Positions 1 through 11,844 of a stretch of 64,000 bases of DNA are shown here, one piece after another (positions within the stretch are counted from its first letter, which is position 1; each line of letters opens with the position of its first letter). Source of the DNA: Fulvia fulva (lineage: Eukaryota; Ascomycota; Dothideomycetes; Mycosphaerellales; Mycosphaerellaceae); contig NC_063012.1 in assembly GCF_020509005.1 (NCBI RefSeq), positions 3,906,001 to 3,970,000 on the forward strand, in the 5' to 3' direction. A model generated the notes under the pieces. The model was not told the DNA's origin. It ran no database searches and saw only the letters and a list, made by a program, of their open reading frames with translations. Both the position numbers and the translations under genes were made by a program.

Positions 1-1918
1 GTATCATTGCAGGCTCTGTAGGCTCCACTCGAGTATCGAATATGTGCGGAGCAGATTCTATTAGAGGCAAGGCTCGAGGCGACTCATTCGTGACGGTGTC
101 TTTCGGAATGACCCTGATCGAGTTGAGCCCGAGTATCTCAGTGGCTGGTAGGGACCAGTCAGATGGAGCTGCGAAGCCTACAGGCGTAGACAACTCCGGC
201 CGGTTATGGTGAAAGTCTGCAACAGCGGCGGCTGCGTGTTCAAGCATGTCCTCTGCAGGTTGCCAGGTCTCACCATCCTCTTCGTTCTGATATCCAGCCC
301 ATTTCACCTTGTACCATGTATCTACTTTGCGCTTGTGCCCCTTCTTCACCTTGCCTGCCCGCTTACGGGTGTACATGTCAAGGATCTTTTCCACCTCGTA
401 CATGTGCGTAGGTGCTGCCACTACATCGGCTGCTGCATCAGCCTCGGTGGTGTCAGGTTCGATAGTTATCGGTGGTGGCGGCGCCAGATGCTGCCCTTCA
501 AGTGGTGGGAAATCGGGGTGGTCGGCTCGTTGTAGTAGTGAGGTGTGGAAGCAGTTATCAAGTCCTACTAGAGCGTCTGATAGTTTCAGTCGATAAGAGA
601 GTCTGGCCGGCATAACTTCCGTGATCTGGTAAGGGCCGGCATATCTCCTGTCCAGCTTCTTAGATGGTCGAGTCGTGCGGATGTTCTTGGTGCTAAGATA
701 CACCCAATCACCCACCTTGTAGTCTGGAGGAATGCTTCGGTGGCGGTTTGCTGCCTCTGCTTGGAGAGCTTGTGACATTCGCATATTCTCTTGAAGGTGT
801 TTGTGAAGCTCGCAAATTCGACGCACAAAGGTTTCTGCTGATCGCGCGTCCAGTCGCTGGAGAGTGGTCAGTCCTCCCTCCTTTCCAGCGTTCAGGTCAA
901 CTCGCTCTATGAACTCAGGGTTGTATCCTAAGGTGGCGTAGAACGGCGACACACCAGTAGTCTCAGACAGGTGATTGTTGATCGCGAACTGAGCAAGGCA
1001 CAGCCATTCTGCCCAGTCATCCTGTGCCTCGTTGGTGAACATGCGGAGATACTGTTCCATCGCCTGGTTAGTGCGTTCTGACTGTCCATCAGTTTCTGGG
1101 TGATACGAAGAACTCAGCTTGCGATTTGTGCGGAGCATCTTGCAGAGTTTCTTCCAGAAGGTAGCAACCCACTGCTTGCACAGGTTGTTGGCTTCCTTGT
1201 ATTTCTTCCCCAGCTCTTGCAACTTAGCTGGGTCGCAATCCTTCTTGCTCTTGAGATCTGCTGCCATTTTCTGTGTGACAAGCTCTTCACTTCGCAGCAT
1301 CTTGTAGATGCGGTCGTATTCGGTGTACAGCGTGGTGTACTGGGTGTTCTGGAGGTCGTTGGCTCGCTCCATTACATCGAGTTGTCTGCCCTTAGTAATT
1401 GCCGTGTTGACTGCTTGTAGCACGAAGTCGTGGGTGGTCTTCGGGTGTTGGGATGCAAGGGTCGTGAGGTTGTCTGGGGTGACATTCTGGTATTCGGATG
1501 CGAGAATGTGTTCTGCCTCGTCGAGTGATAGATACACCTCGTCTGGGTCGCCGCCTGGGTTCTCTTCGAGCTTGAACTCGAACAGTTCTGTAAAGTCAAT
1601 CTCACCACCTTCTTCTCGCTCGAAGGCCTTCTGGTAAGCTTTATCAATCTCTTGTTGTAGCGCGACACCGGTGTCTACTGTGACCCGCCGGTTGTCGTCC
1701 TGTGTCTGACTCTGAGGAAAAGAGGAGAGGTCGGGGAAAAGAGATGTGCGCTGCTTGCTTTTGCCCTTAGGCTTAGGTGGCGGTCGCATGCCGCCGTTCG
1801 CTGTTTGTGAAGTCATGTTGTCTGGGTTCGGGGGAGGCGTGACGGTGCCTGTATCCTGACTGTCTACGAGCGCGCGACCACCTGCTGATGGTGTCGCCGC
1901 GTTGCGTTCTCTAGGCAT
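1..1918 (-). CDS. Gag-integrase fusion ORF with C-terminal chromodomain (partial, runs off window)
   Basis: The ORF is open from ATG 1,918 (alternative ATG 1,816) to the window edge. Residues 1 to about 250 are a charged, helical Gag-like N-terminus resembling the degraded gag at 30,300-31,700. At about position 1,168 the frame passes directly into the end of a retroviral-type integrase: an FWKKL motif, then YHPETDGQ with the last catalytic acid in DGQSER, then the integrase C-terminal domain with FYATLGYNP and VGDWVYL, and a chromodomain (YEVEKIL, VKWAGY, TWQPAEDML) near 190-400. The rest of Gag, protease, reverse transcriptase, RNase H and the first two integrase acids (D, D) are missing. 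The gene is in frame but should be enzymatically inert. It could still be a Gag-like product mobilised by a complete relative. Confidence 0.8.
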   Translation of the reverse strand, partial: MPRERNAATPSAGGRALVDSQDTGTVTPPPNPDNMTSQTANGGMRPPPKPKGKSKQRTSLFPDLSSFPQSQTQDDNRRVTVDTGVALQQEIDKAYQKAFEREEGGEIDFTELFEFKLEENPGGDPDEVYLSLDEAEHILASEYQNVTPDNLTTLASQHPKTTHDFVLQAVNTAITKGRQLDVMERANDLQNTQYTTLYTEYDRIYKMLRSEELVTQKMAADLKSKKDCDPAKLQELGKKYKEANNLCKQWVATFWKKLCKMLRTNRKLSSSYHPETDGQSERTNQAMEQYLRMFTNEAQDDWAEWLCLAQFAINNHLSETTGVSPFYATLGYNPEFIERVDLNAGKEGGLTTLQRLDARSAETFVRRICELHKHLQENMRMSQALQAEAANRHRSIPPDYKVGDWVYLSTKNIRTTRPSKKLDRRYAGPYQITEVMPARLSYRLKLSDALVGLDNCFHTSLLQRADHPDFPPLEGQHLAPPPPITIEPDTTEADAAADVVAAPTHMYEVEKILDMYTRKRAGKVKKGHKRKVDTWYKVKWAGYQNEEDGETWQPAEDMLEHAAAAVADFHHNRPELSTPVGFAAPSDWSLPATEILGLNSIRVIPKDTVTNESPRALPLIESAPHIFDTRVEPTEPAMI

Positions 1919-2230
1919 CTGCGCGCTGTGCGCCTTACCGTGTTCTGTGTTCTGATGCGGCTCTGCGCGTTCTCGAGTTCTGCGGTTCTGTCTGTTCCTG
2001 TTGTTACGCGTCCCTTACCTAGATCCGCGATCTGGGTAGTAAGGTAGAACAAACTGTAAGGGCGCGCGTACCATAGGGTCCGAATGAGATAGTTGTTGTT
2101 CTACGAAGCTACGAAAGAGGAGCGCGAGGCGCGGCGAAGTTATAAAGTAAAGCCAAGCCGCGCTAACCCGATGCAGAAGGTCCGCGGTTCAGCCGGGCCG
2201 ACGCAGCTACAGTGAGGGGTCGCGGGCTGC
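1..2230 (-). mobile_element. Ty3/gypsy chromovirus derivative, internally deleted, cut by left window edge
   Basis: This segment holds one long minus-strand ORF with Gag, integrase and chromodomain parts, followed upstream (about 1,919-2,230) by a non-coding leader. CA and TG dinucleotides are normal here, so the copy is essentially un-RIPed. The leader carries a GC-rich motif starting CTACGAAAGAGG at 2,109; a close variant lies in the leader of the degraded gypsy at 23,122. The two families therefore look related. No LTR end could be placed. The 3' end lies outside the window. Confidence 0.75.
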
Positions 2231-2239
2231 CCGTGACAA

Positions 2240-5200
2240 GGAAGGACTAATATAGTATACGAAGGTATATAGTAGAATAGTATTTAGTACTAAAGGTGTC
2301 TCTACTATTAGTATAGAGACTATATCTCTTATACCTATATAGAGGGATATTGCTCTAGTCCTAGTTCTGTTTCACTACGCCTTATCGGTTTTACCTATAT
2401 CTTATCCTACGACGGTAGTTCCTTCGACAGTCTCGTACTAACTAGCTAAGCGACTTTAGGTCCTCTAAGTCGCTCCTACTATTCGTACGGTGTCTCGGTA
2501 GTATTGCCGTACTATTGTCTCGACTAGCTTAGTGTATACTAAGTTAGTCTTAGTACCGTATAACATACCTACTAACCTATATCCGTAATACTCCTACTTA
2601 GGTCGTAAGGTAAGGAACGATTATTCCTACTATACTAGCTATAGCTATCGTACGAAGGTCTAGAACTAGAGACCGGCTAGCGGTTTAGTTAAACTATCTA
2701 CTACTATCTCCTTAGTATAGTAGTACTCTACTTTGATCTTCCTCTACTACTAGAGGTGCCTAATATAGTTATAGGTAACATTAATATACTTAGATCTTTC
2801 GTAGATATAGGCGTCCTTAACTAAGGTTAGAGCCGCCTAGTTATACCCTATAAGGCGTACTAGTCTTAGTTCGTCGACGGTGCTCTTATCGGCTAGGACT
2901 ATTAGTTAGAAAGAGCAGTCTCCTACTAGCCCCGGGTAGTTTATCTCTCGGAGGATAGCCGCTAGGAACTAGGATTATTTTACGGCGGCGTTTATCGCTA
3001 TAAACTCTGCCTCTATAGTAGAGGTTACTATAGACTTTTGCTTCTTACTTATCTAGGATATAGGCGTACCGTATACTAGCTAGACATGTCCTAGAATTAA
3101 GACCCTATCTACTCGATCTATTATATAGTCGGAGTCTAAATATCCGGTTAGGGTACCGCTACTACGTCTAAATATTAACCCTAGGTCGGGGAACGACCTT
3201 AGGTATCTCGAGACCTTCTTTAGTACTTTTATGTACCGCTTTGTTAGATCCGCGACATATATACTAGTTCTCCCGAGTATAAAGGCTAGGTCCGGTCTCG
3301 TTATAGTCATTAGCTATATCTAGGTCCTATTATTGCTCTAGTAGTTATCCTTACTACATCTCTCGTCGTTCGGGGCTATAGGACGGAGATTATCGTAACT
3401 ATCTATTAGCGAGAGTATTAGGCTTGCCTTTTCTTTTACTATGTCTATTTTAGTAAGGGTCTTACGGATATAATAGCCCTAGTCGAGTTTTAGGGTACCG
3501 TTACGGCTATCGCGAGTAATCTTTAGTCCTAGTAGTTTCTCCGGTTCTCCGAGATCCTTAATCTTAAAGTATTACGCGAACTACTTCTTAAACTATTAGA
3601 TGTCGGCTAACCTTAGTACTATAATAGGTATATTAGTAGTATAATGTCTCTCTTAGTATAAGTTAGGAGATATAGGTCTACCTCGGACTAGTAGAATACT
3701 ATTTTGACTAACGTAGTAATATAGAGCTTATTCTAGTCTCTAGCTACCTACTATAGGCTATAGAGACTCCGGAGTACCTTAAGGACCGTGTTCGGTAGGG
3801 TTTCGACTCCTAGTAGAGGTTTTATATAGATATCTTCGGCTAGGTGGCTTTAGGTAAACGTATTGTTAATGTCGACCTAGTATATCTCGAGATCCCGCTC
3901 GTAAACTACTACTATAAAGACCCTTAGGGTGTTATAGCGTACTATAGGTACGAATGTCTCTTTAAAGTTAACGCCGAATTTCTATAAAAACTCTCTTACG
4001 GTAAGTCTTGCCTTAAACTTTTCGATTGCTCCGCTAATAAGTCTATCTACGTTAAAGACCTACTTAGAGTTAACTATATTTGCCCCCCTTAGAGCGATAG
4101 CCGTTTCCTAGGTATTATTACTTAATAACGAGAGTAGCTCGGTATCGATAGCGTCCTTCTATAAGTAGCCCTATTTAGGATCCCCTACCGTAGCCTTATA
4201 TATCTTTAGGATAGGTACTTCCTATTAGTAGGCGATACCGGGTCCGAATATAGTAAAGGCGTATTCTTAGACTTCGTCGAATAGTTCCTCTACCGTAGCT
4301 ATAAATATACGTTCGTCGGTATTAGTAAGTCTATTATTCACCTATAGTAGTTAGTAGAACAAAGCTATTATAGCTTTGTAGTACTTAGCCTTATAGTCCT
4401 AGTCCTAGCCGTAGTTATCGTTAGGATCCCTAGTCCTTTTCCTCCGGACGGTTAGTTCTAGTAGCTCCGGGGTTTCTTCAATCTTCTTATAGTCCGCGAT
4501 ATTATCTAGTCTACCGGGAAGTTAGACATAGAGCGGTCTTAAGACAGTTAGTCCTTTGTCCTTAGCCGTAGCGGGTTCGGTCTCTTCGTAGAGAGCAGAG
4601 ATTAGCTAGGTCGGTTCTTCTATAGAGGACTCGGCTACTTTAGTAGTAGAAAGTTAGGGTATTATACTACCCGAGGATCGTAAGATTACTATCGGGGCAT
4701 CCGCTAGTCGCTAAACTAGTAGTGGTCGCGAGACCGCCGGTAGTCGACCGACTAGCCTTCGTTCGGATACCCTATTAGGTTAGTTCGTAAAGGAGACACC
4801 TAAGTCTAGATCTCCCCCCTTCTCGTTTTCGAACTAATCTACTTAGCTATACTACCTAATAGCTCGTATATCTAGCTCTAAGAACAACTATTACTTAGTC
4901 GATTGACCGTATCTAACAAAAATAGCTTCCTTACCCCGGTTTATTAACTTATCCTATCGTAGCCCTTTTAGATATAATTTCGGTTCTACGTAAACTACTG
5001 CCCTATAACCCTATACTCTTAGGTGTTCTACCGTCGGTACTTTGCTAGTAAATGCTTCTTCTAGCGAAAGTTAGATACCGTTAAGTAACGGTACGTTCGG
5101 TAGTAGGTTACGTATAACCGCCTATACCTCTAGCGCTTTAGGCTAGAATTCTACCGGTATCCCCGATTCCTCGAGCATTACGCGGATCGCGTTCTCCGAT

Positions 5201-6850
5201 ACCTAGATTGACCTTTCTACTACTCCGTTTTATATAGAGTTATAAGTATCCGTCGTATCGTATTAAACTTCCGATTCTTTCTCCTATTCTTTTAGAACTA
5301 TTAGTAGCTTAGGTATATTGTTACTCTATACTACTCTTACGTAGCATTTCGATACTTTCTCTATAGTTAGCCGCTATTATTATAGTACTTACGGTGCGTC
5401 GGATTTGTTCTTAAGCGGGATCACCTACTTCTTTCTTAAGAAGTTATCTACGATCTCTAGCTAGTATTTAAAACCTAGCCTAGATGTCGTATTTTCGAAT
5501 AGTCCGTAGATATCGATAGATATAAGCGTAAGTCTTTCGTTCTTTCGTTCTACGATAGCGCCTTTAAACTTCCGTATATTCGCGATAGAGTATACCTTAT
5601 AGTTATACTCGTCCGGGATAGGAATCGGGTCCTTCTTATTACTTACCCTATAGACGTTCCGGAGTAATCCTTTACCTAGGTATACGAATCTTCTATACTA
5701 AAGCTCCTACTAATCCTCGGTAGTTACTACGGCTAGAGCTTCCTCGTATAGCATCTCTAGGGGTCTATTATCTACCTAGTTTAGGGAGTCGGATATCGAA
5801 GATACTACCGGTACCCCCCCTCGTAGTACTGTTCGTACGATAGGCTTTCCGCTCTTATACTTAAGTATAAAGTTTAGAGGCTCGACATCGAATTACTTAC
5901 TAAACTACCTCTATAAAACCAGATTAACTCCGAGATTAGGAATAAACAAGACTTTCTCTAGCGTGATTTATTTCCCCGTTAGGCCTTCTATAGTTACTAT
6001 TCCTTTATAGAATATATCTAGGTACCCCCTACCGACTTTAATCACTTTCCTTCTCGCTAGTTTCCTAAGCGATCTGAATAGAGACTTATTGTCAGTTATA
6101 TATAAGGAGGTATAGGAGTCTAGTAACTATTCGGAGGCGGGAAACTTGCCTTTTACTTCGGTAGTAGAATAGGCGACTTCGTCGTCGTATATTTCCTCGG
6201 TATCGCTTTCTCGTAAGGTATAGGCTCGTGTCGCCTTTACCTTTGTCTTATTATCGGATTGGCTTCTCCTATCCTTCTACTATTTCCTAGACTTCTTAAG
6301 GGCGTTTTAGGCCTTCTCTAGATCCCGGACTAGCTCTTCGTAGGACTTCTTCTCCGGTTACTTCTAGGTATTCTTCTTTTTAATAAACTCCTTTACGGAA
6401 TCTAGTTCTAGGCACGATATAACTAGGTAGTTACTATCGTAGATAAAGTAGCCGCTCTTACCCCCTTACCTCTACGAGTATAGAGCGGTCTCGCCCTTAC
6501 TCTCTTAGATCCGTAATTCGTAGGATCTAAGTAAGGTTATAGCGGATTCCTAGCCTAGGTTTAGCTAGGCTAGAATAGTGTCCCTAGTACTAGCGTAGAC
6601 GTCCGGGAGGCTACTTAGTAGGTACTTAAACCTCCGGATAGGGTCCTTATAGTAGGTCTCTTTACTATCTATTTTAGTAATCTATATAGATAGGTTGGTC
6701 GACGACGAGAATTACCTATACGTAGTGTCGGCTACGAACCTCTCGTCTAGCTACGAGAGAGCTAAGTATTCTTACGCTAGAGCGTCGTAGGCGCGACGGG
6801 CGCGTAACGTAGGCGAAGCCGCGGCGAACGGAGGACTACTAGTAAAACGG
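2240..6850 (-). mobile_element. RIP-degraded Ty1/copia retrotransposon
   Basis: Minus-strand translation gives copia pol fragments broken by TAG stops. The best preserved piece (3,080-3,310) reads TRPDLAF, YVADLTK, SRYLRS, DLGLIFRR and is collinear with the copia RT/RNase H at 47,320-47,560. Around 2,760-2,850 an RNase H end reads NQAALTLVKDAY and RSKYI. Gag-like sequence lies near 6,400-6,800. CpA and TpG are nearly absent across the segment, the mark of RIP. LTRs were not found by eye, so both ends are approximate. It appears to be a more complete but far more mutated relative of the copia element at 43,502-48,250. Confidence 0.75.
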
Positions 6851-7750
6851 GTACAAAAACTATCCGACGAGCGTGTACTCGTGTCGGGAGCGAGTCCCTC
6901 TTCTTTCTACGTATAAGAAGGGCGCGGAACCGTAGCCTATACGCTCGATAGGACACCTCTAGTATAAGTATAGAATTTTCACCTCCGGAGACCGTAAACC
7001 GAGCGGGCTAAGCGACAAACATTAGACGAGCGGACTATAGAACAATAACTGAGCGGACTATATAACGGCGTCGAGCGGACTACGAAACAATCTAGTGTTT
7101 GCTAGCGGGCAATACGGTAGGTAGGTAGACACGCGACGAAGCCTATAAGGGCCTATTAAATACCCGGTATAGGAACAAGGGTTTTGCCTAAGGCACTGCC
7201 TGTCCCGCTACACAACGCACCTAGTCTGATATAGTAGATTGCGACGAGGAAAAGACGATAGCCTAAGTAAGGAAAAGACGGCTGTTAGGACGGGGAAAAG
7301 ACGTATAATATAAGTGGATTAGTTCTATGATCGGGGAGGATCGAGGGCAGGGTAATAAGGAACTTCATATTGGTTAGTAGGTGGAAACGCAAGGAGTACG
7401 CTGCCCGGCGTGGTGTGTGCTCCGAGCAAACCTACGAGGTATAGACGGCCGCTTTCTAGAGATAGGCTACGGTAACGCGAAGGGCGTCAAAACCTAGGGC
7501 GTAGTATACACTAGTAGCGACGGCTGACACTGTCTATATAGCCCGAGAGGACGGATGCGCATGTCGGTCAATAGAGAGCACTAAAGGGCTTAGGCCTATA
7601 GAGGTGGATATTGGCTTAAGGAGCAAACAGGGAGGGAGGGCGTAGAGGGAAGCTTTTGCTCCGGGCTAACCTCTCGAAACGAGGCTATACGGTAGTGCTA
7701 GATAAGTAGGAAAGCGCGGTTAAGACTTATTACCTTATCTCGTAGCTAGC
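6851..7750. other. Non-coding stretch between copia remnant and LINE, with short iterated motifs
   Basis: No gene is seen. GAGCGGACTA occurs at 7,028, 7,051 and 7,073 (23 and 22 bp spacing), with a related CCGAGCGGGCT at 6,999. AGGAAAAGACG-like units recur between about 7,246 and 7,300. CA and TG dinucleotides reappear after about 7,230, so RIP damage falls off here. The stretch may contain copia LTR and DNA-transposon end sequence, but I could not delimit either. Confidence 0.5.
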
Positions 7751-9382
7751 TTGCTAAATACGATTCCTTCCTTGTCACTAGACATATCAGGAGCCTTTGA
7801 CAATGTCTCACACCAGAGGCTGATCCACATCCTGAAACAGAAGGCTATCCCTAACTGGACAGTCCAGTTTATCCAGTCCTTCCTCAGAGGCAGAACCACA
7901 AGACTAAGACTGGGCAGATACAAATCTGACAGCATGCCTACAGAGACAGGAATCCCACAGGGATCAACAATGTCTCCAATCCTGTTTCTCCTCTTTATGG
8001 CAGACCTGCCAGCAAAGCTAAACTCCAGAAACACATCAGCCTCAGGGTTTGTAGATGACACAAACATCCTAGCCTGGTCAGACAGCACAGAAGAGAACTG
8101 CAGAATCTTGCAGAAGAAACACAAGGAATGTGAGGAATGGGCCAGGAAACATGGAGCCAGATTTGCCCCAGAGAAGTATCAACTCATCCACTTCAGTAGA
8201 GCCAGAAACAGACACAATATGCAAGCCCCAATCACTATTCAGGGACACACAACAGAACCCTCAAGTGAATTAAGGGTGCTAGGAATATGGATGGATCCAA
8301 AGCTCAGCTGGGGACCACAGGTCAAGAAAGCACAGGCAAGAGCAGACAACAACAGGCAATCAATTGACAGGCTTACAGCCTCCACATGGGGAGCCACATT
8401 TGCGAAAGCAAAGGTTATGTACAAGGCCATTGTGAAGCCAGCCATGCTATATGGAGCCCAGATCTGGTCAGCCCAAGACAAGATCCCAAAGAGAATTGCA
8501 GATCCCATCAGCAGAGCCCAAGCCTCCTGTCTGAAAAAGGTGCTTGGAGCATACAAGTCAACTCTAACAAGGGTGGTCGAAATGGAGTCTGGCTCCCCAA
8601 CAGCCAAGCTCTACCTTCAAGGGTTGAGATACCAGTATGCAGGAAAGACGTCTGCATACCCAGCCCAGCTAGTAATCCAGAAGGCAGTCAACAAAATCAG
8701 GAGCCAGTGCACAAGAAGGCACAGACAAGCAAGACCCAATCCAGCCCCACAGAAGCAGCAGGACCTGCAGAAGTTCAAAGAACTAACAGAACAGCTGCAC
8801 CTAGCCCAGCAGGAACAGGACAGAAGGGCTCAAGGGAGAGGATCAGCAGCCAGCCAAGGGAAGAAGCAACAGTCTCTAGCTGAAAGGATGGCAGGACTCC
8901 TCTAGAAGACTGAATGGACAAGAACCCCACAGAGGCCAGGAACCCCAAAGGCACTCCAACAGTTTGGTAGCCACAACTACCTACTGTACTCAGACCTGAC
9001 CAGGTCAGAAGCAAGCATAGCAATACAAATCCGCTCTGAACACATCGGAGTCAGGGCATACCTGCATCAGAGAAAAGTCCCAGGTATCGAAGACAAGAGT
9101 TGCCCATGCGGCTACCTGTCCCAGAATGTCGAACATAGACTTCTGGTTTGCAAAGAATGGAGTACAGGGAGAGGTGAATGGAGGGCAAGGGCAAGGAACA
9201 GAAACTTCCAAGCCATGATCAGCAATAAGGGAGACCTCCAGAGAATTACAAGGTGGATCATCCACCAAGGATTTTTGGAGCAGTTCTCTCTTACTAGGGA
9301 AACAGAGAGATGGATTGAGGAGAGAAAGAAGGAGGAGGAGAGCAGGAAGAGGGGGACAACTCTAGGGTTACAGACAAGGTAG
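7751..9382 (+). pseudogene. LINE reverse transcriptase C-terminal half, one internal TAG
   Basis: Domains seen in order: RT motif LDISGAFDNVSH at the start, GIPQGSTMSPILF, the active-site FVDDTNILAW (the usual FADD box with Val), a thumb-like region, a basic Gln-rich linker, then after an in-frame TAG at 8,903-8,905 a C-terminal CPCGYLSQNVEH-LLVC (C-X1-C-X8-H-X4-C) zinc-binding motif. The frame stays open on both sides of the TAG, and the real end is TAG 9,380-9,382. A single CAG-to-TAG change, the RIP context, would explain the interruption. The endonuclease and the RT start are missing. The first codon in frame is TTG, so this is not a functional start. Confidence 0.85.
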
Positions 9383-9585
9383 TCAGAGGCTAACCACCAT
9401 GACACTAGTGCACCCTAATGGAAGGAAAACTGAGAACTCATGGCAAGGAAGCTATCAGAGAAGGAGAGGAGGTTTTTACCTAGGAATAGGTTTCCTACCT
9501 TATGCAGTAACATATATAGACATAAACCCGCATGGGCCGGAGGGCACCACAACGGGTAAATGAATCATCTATCTATCTATATAGT
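7751..9585 (+). mobile_element. 5'-truncated non-LTR retrotransposon (LINE, family B)
   Basis: The element begins abruptly inside the reverse transcriptase domain, runs through the RT end and a Cys/His tail, has a 3' UTR, and ends in an ATCT microsatellite (about 9,567-9,582) rather than poly(A). Loss of the 5' half is typical of target-primed integration. It has normal CA/TG content between RIPed neighbours, so it arrived late or escaped RIP. A reversed, moderately RIPed relative lies at 42,177-43,255. A target-site duplication was not found. Confidence 0.85.
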
Positions 9586-9589
9586 AGCC

Positions 9590-11844
9590 TAAACGGTCTC
9601 TTTGTTATATAGAGCCTTGACTTATATAAGTAAATCCTACTATACTACCTACTACGCTACCTCCCCCTCCCGTAGCTCGCTTGAATTGAGCTTAATATCG
9701 AGGCGAGCGGGCGGTAGGATGACCTAGCTCTAATACTATAGACGTGGATCGCTTAGATCCGACGGTAGATCTTACGATCGTCTAGTAAGACTATTAGGCT
9801 TTATACCCTATATACCTAGACGATAGGTAATTTTGAATACGAACTGTACTAGGAACTATACCTAGCGTGCCTACCGTCTATTAAGTTGTTTCGTGCTTAT
9901 AAAGTATTCTAGGTTCTTGTGATCGGAGTAGATAATAACGGGATTGTTATCTATATCCTTCGTATTCTCGAAATCGGTATCTATATTATCGTCTAAGTTA
10001 ATGGTGAGCTTAGGTCTCTATTCTTCGAAGGCGAGGACGATAGCTAATAGTTCCTTGTCGTAAATCTCGTAGTTATACTCCTATAGTAACATCTTCTTAG
10101 ATATATATACTACCGGTCTCTAGACGTCTCCGTATTTCTATAAAATTACTACTATAGTAACGAAATCTAAGGCATCTGTTTCGACTATAGTTTCTAACCC
10201 TAGTACAAAGTATACGAGTACCGTGTCCGTTAAGAATGTATCTTTTAATCCTTAGAAGGCTACTTCGTATTCTATTATCTAAACAAATAGTATCGGCTTA
10301 CTATTCTTACTAGTCTTTATCAAATTCGTAAGGAGTATATAGATTTTAGAGAAGTTCTATATAAACCTTCGATAGAAGTTTCTAAACCTAAGGAATGCTT
10401 ATATATCCTTTAGGTATATTAGAGTAAGCTAGTTCTTAACTACGTCGACCTTTTCTAGGTCTATACGAATACCGTCGACTCCTATAATAACACCTTTGTC
10501 TCTATTTAGTAGAACTCGTATTTGTCGATATCTAATTATAGGCCGGCTTTACGTATACGTTATAGCACTTTACGTACGTATTATATATATTCCTCGAATA
10601 TGTCGCTAAAGATTAGGATATTATCTAGGTATACTAAATAGAAGTTATCGAGATACTCCCTAAGCGTATCGTTAATATATAATTAGAATGTTCCTAGAGC
10701 ATTATATAGGCCGAAAGGCATTACTATATACTCGAATTGACTATAGCGAGTACTAAATATAGTTTTCTACTCGTAGCCCTCCGTAATACGAATATAGTTA
10801 AAGGTAGAGATAATATTGAGTTTAGTAAAGTACTTCTTCCTATTTAGGCGGTTTAGCGTTTCTTAGAATAGTAGTATTAGGTATCTACTTTTGACCGTAA
10901 GGGCGTTAAGAGCTCTATAGTCGAGATAGACCCGTAGACCGCCGCCTAGTTTACGTATAATTAGTACTAGTATAGAAGCCGGGCTAGTGCTTCGTTATAT
11001 CGCTCTAGATTCTAGCTGATTATCGACCTACTTCTTAATTACCTTGTTCTCGCGAGACGACATTACGTATAGCCGCTTAAAAGGAGGTGACTTAGTTTCG
11101 TCTTTAAGGTGTATTTCATAGGCTTTACTAGGGCGGTAAGGTAGGATCTTCGATACATCCTAACGGTTAAAATAGTCCTCGAAATCGTATACTTCCTAGG
11201 GTAAGTAGACCTTAGTATCTTAGTCCTTATCTTTGCCTTTTATAAATCTATCGAAGTCGCTATTTACTATTATTATCTATACTATTAAGGGGTTTGCTAA
11301 CTATACCTTTCGAAGGTTTATAGCGTAGAGCCTAGTAGGATCGAAGTCTTACCTAGTCGCTACTATTACGTAGGCTCGTAATAGATTAGCGTAGTACTTC
11401 TAACTAGGTATTATAATCTATACTATATAGACTTCCGCTCCTTTCTTACGAGCTAGTTTTACTACGTAGACCGCGGAGATGTTTACGATATTGATCTCTA
11501 GTTCTAGTTCGATAACTCGTTACTTTTGTTTCGTATATTAGTACGGTCGCTTTAACGTCTTAACGCCGTCTACCGGTAACGGTTATCGATTATATATACG
11601 GAAGTCATCCTCTTCGTCCTCGAACGTCGTATAGAACTATAGTTAGGGTATATACTTGGGTAACGATAGCGTAGGGGCGGTGACTTCGTCGGGTTTATCT
11701 TTTACTATCGGCGGACAATAATTGCCTAATAGTACTAGCGTAGCTAGATAGTTAATAGACTATACTATTAGGTACTTATTAGACCTCTAGTTTGCCTTAT
11801 AGGTACGGCATTTTAAATGATTTATTATTATAATGCCCTTCTCC
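9590..11844 (-). mobile_element. RIP-degraded gypsy pol remnant (RT and RNase H)
   Basis: Minus-strand reading gives gypsy RNase H (IYSDHKNLEYF near 9,900-9,950) and the RT active-site region YLDNILIFS near 10,605-10,650, where YLDD appears mutated to YLDN (GAT to AAT). Stops are abundant and CpA is depleted. The segment continues, after the LINE insertion at 11,845-13,145, into the protease and gag of the same element. It is cut at 9,590 by the family B LINE, so most of the integrase is absent on this side. Confidence 0.7.

Noticed and set aside
206..596. Overlapping plus-strand ORFs near the left edge
   Set aside because: They lie opposite the integrase/chromodomain frame, which has clear family motifs.
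3080..3310. 76-codon ORF as an independent gene
   Set aside because: It is the surviving stop-free piece of the RIPed copia RT/RNase H.
7360..7480. Possible 5S rRNA-like sequence
   Set aside because: Short resemblance (GGTTAGTAGGTGG) only; the rest does not fit the 5S consensus.
8906..9382. Separate downstream gene after the LINE TAG
   Set aside because: Same frame, continuous LINE content and the usual C-terminal zinc motif show it is the end of the same ORF.
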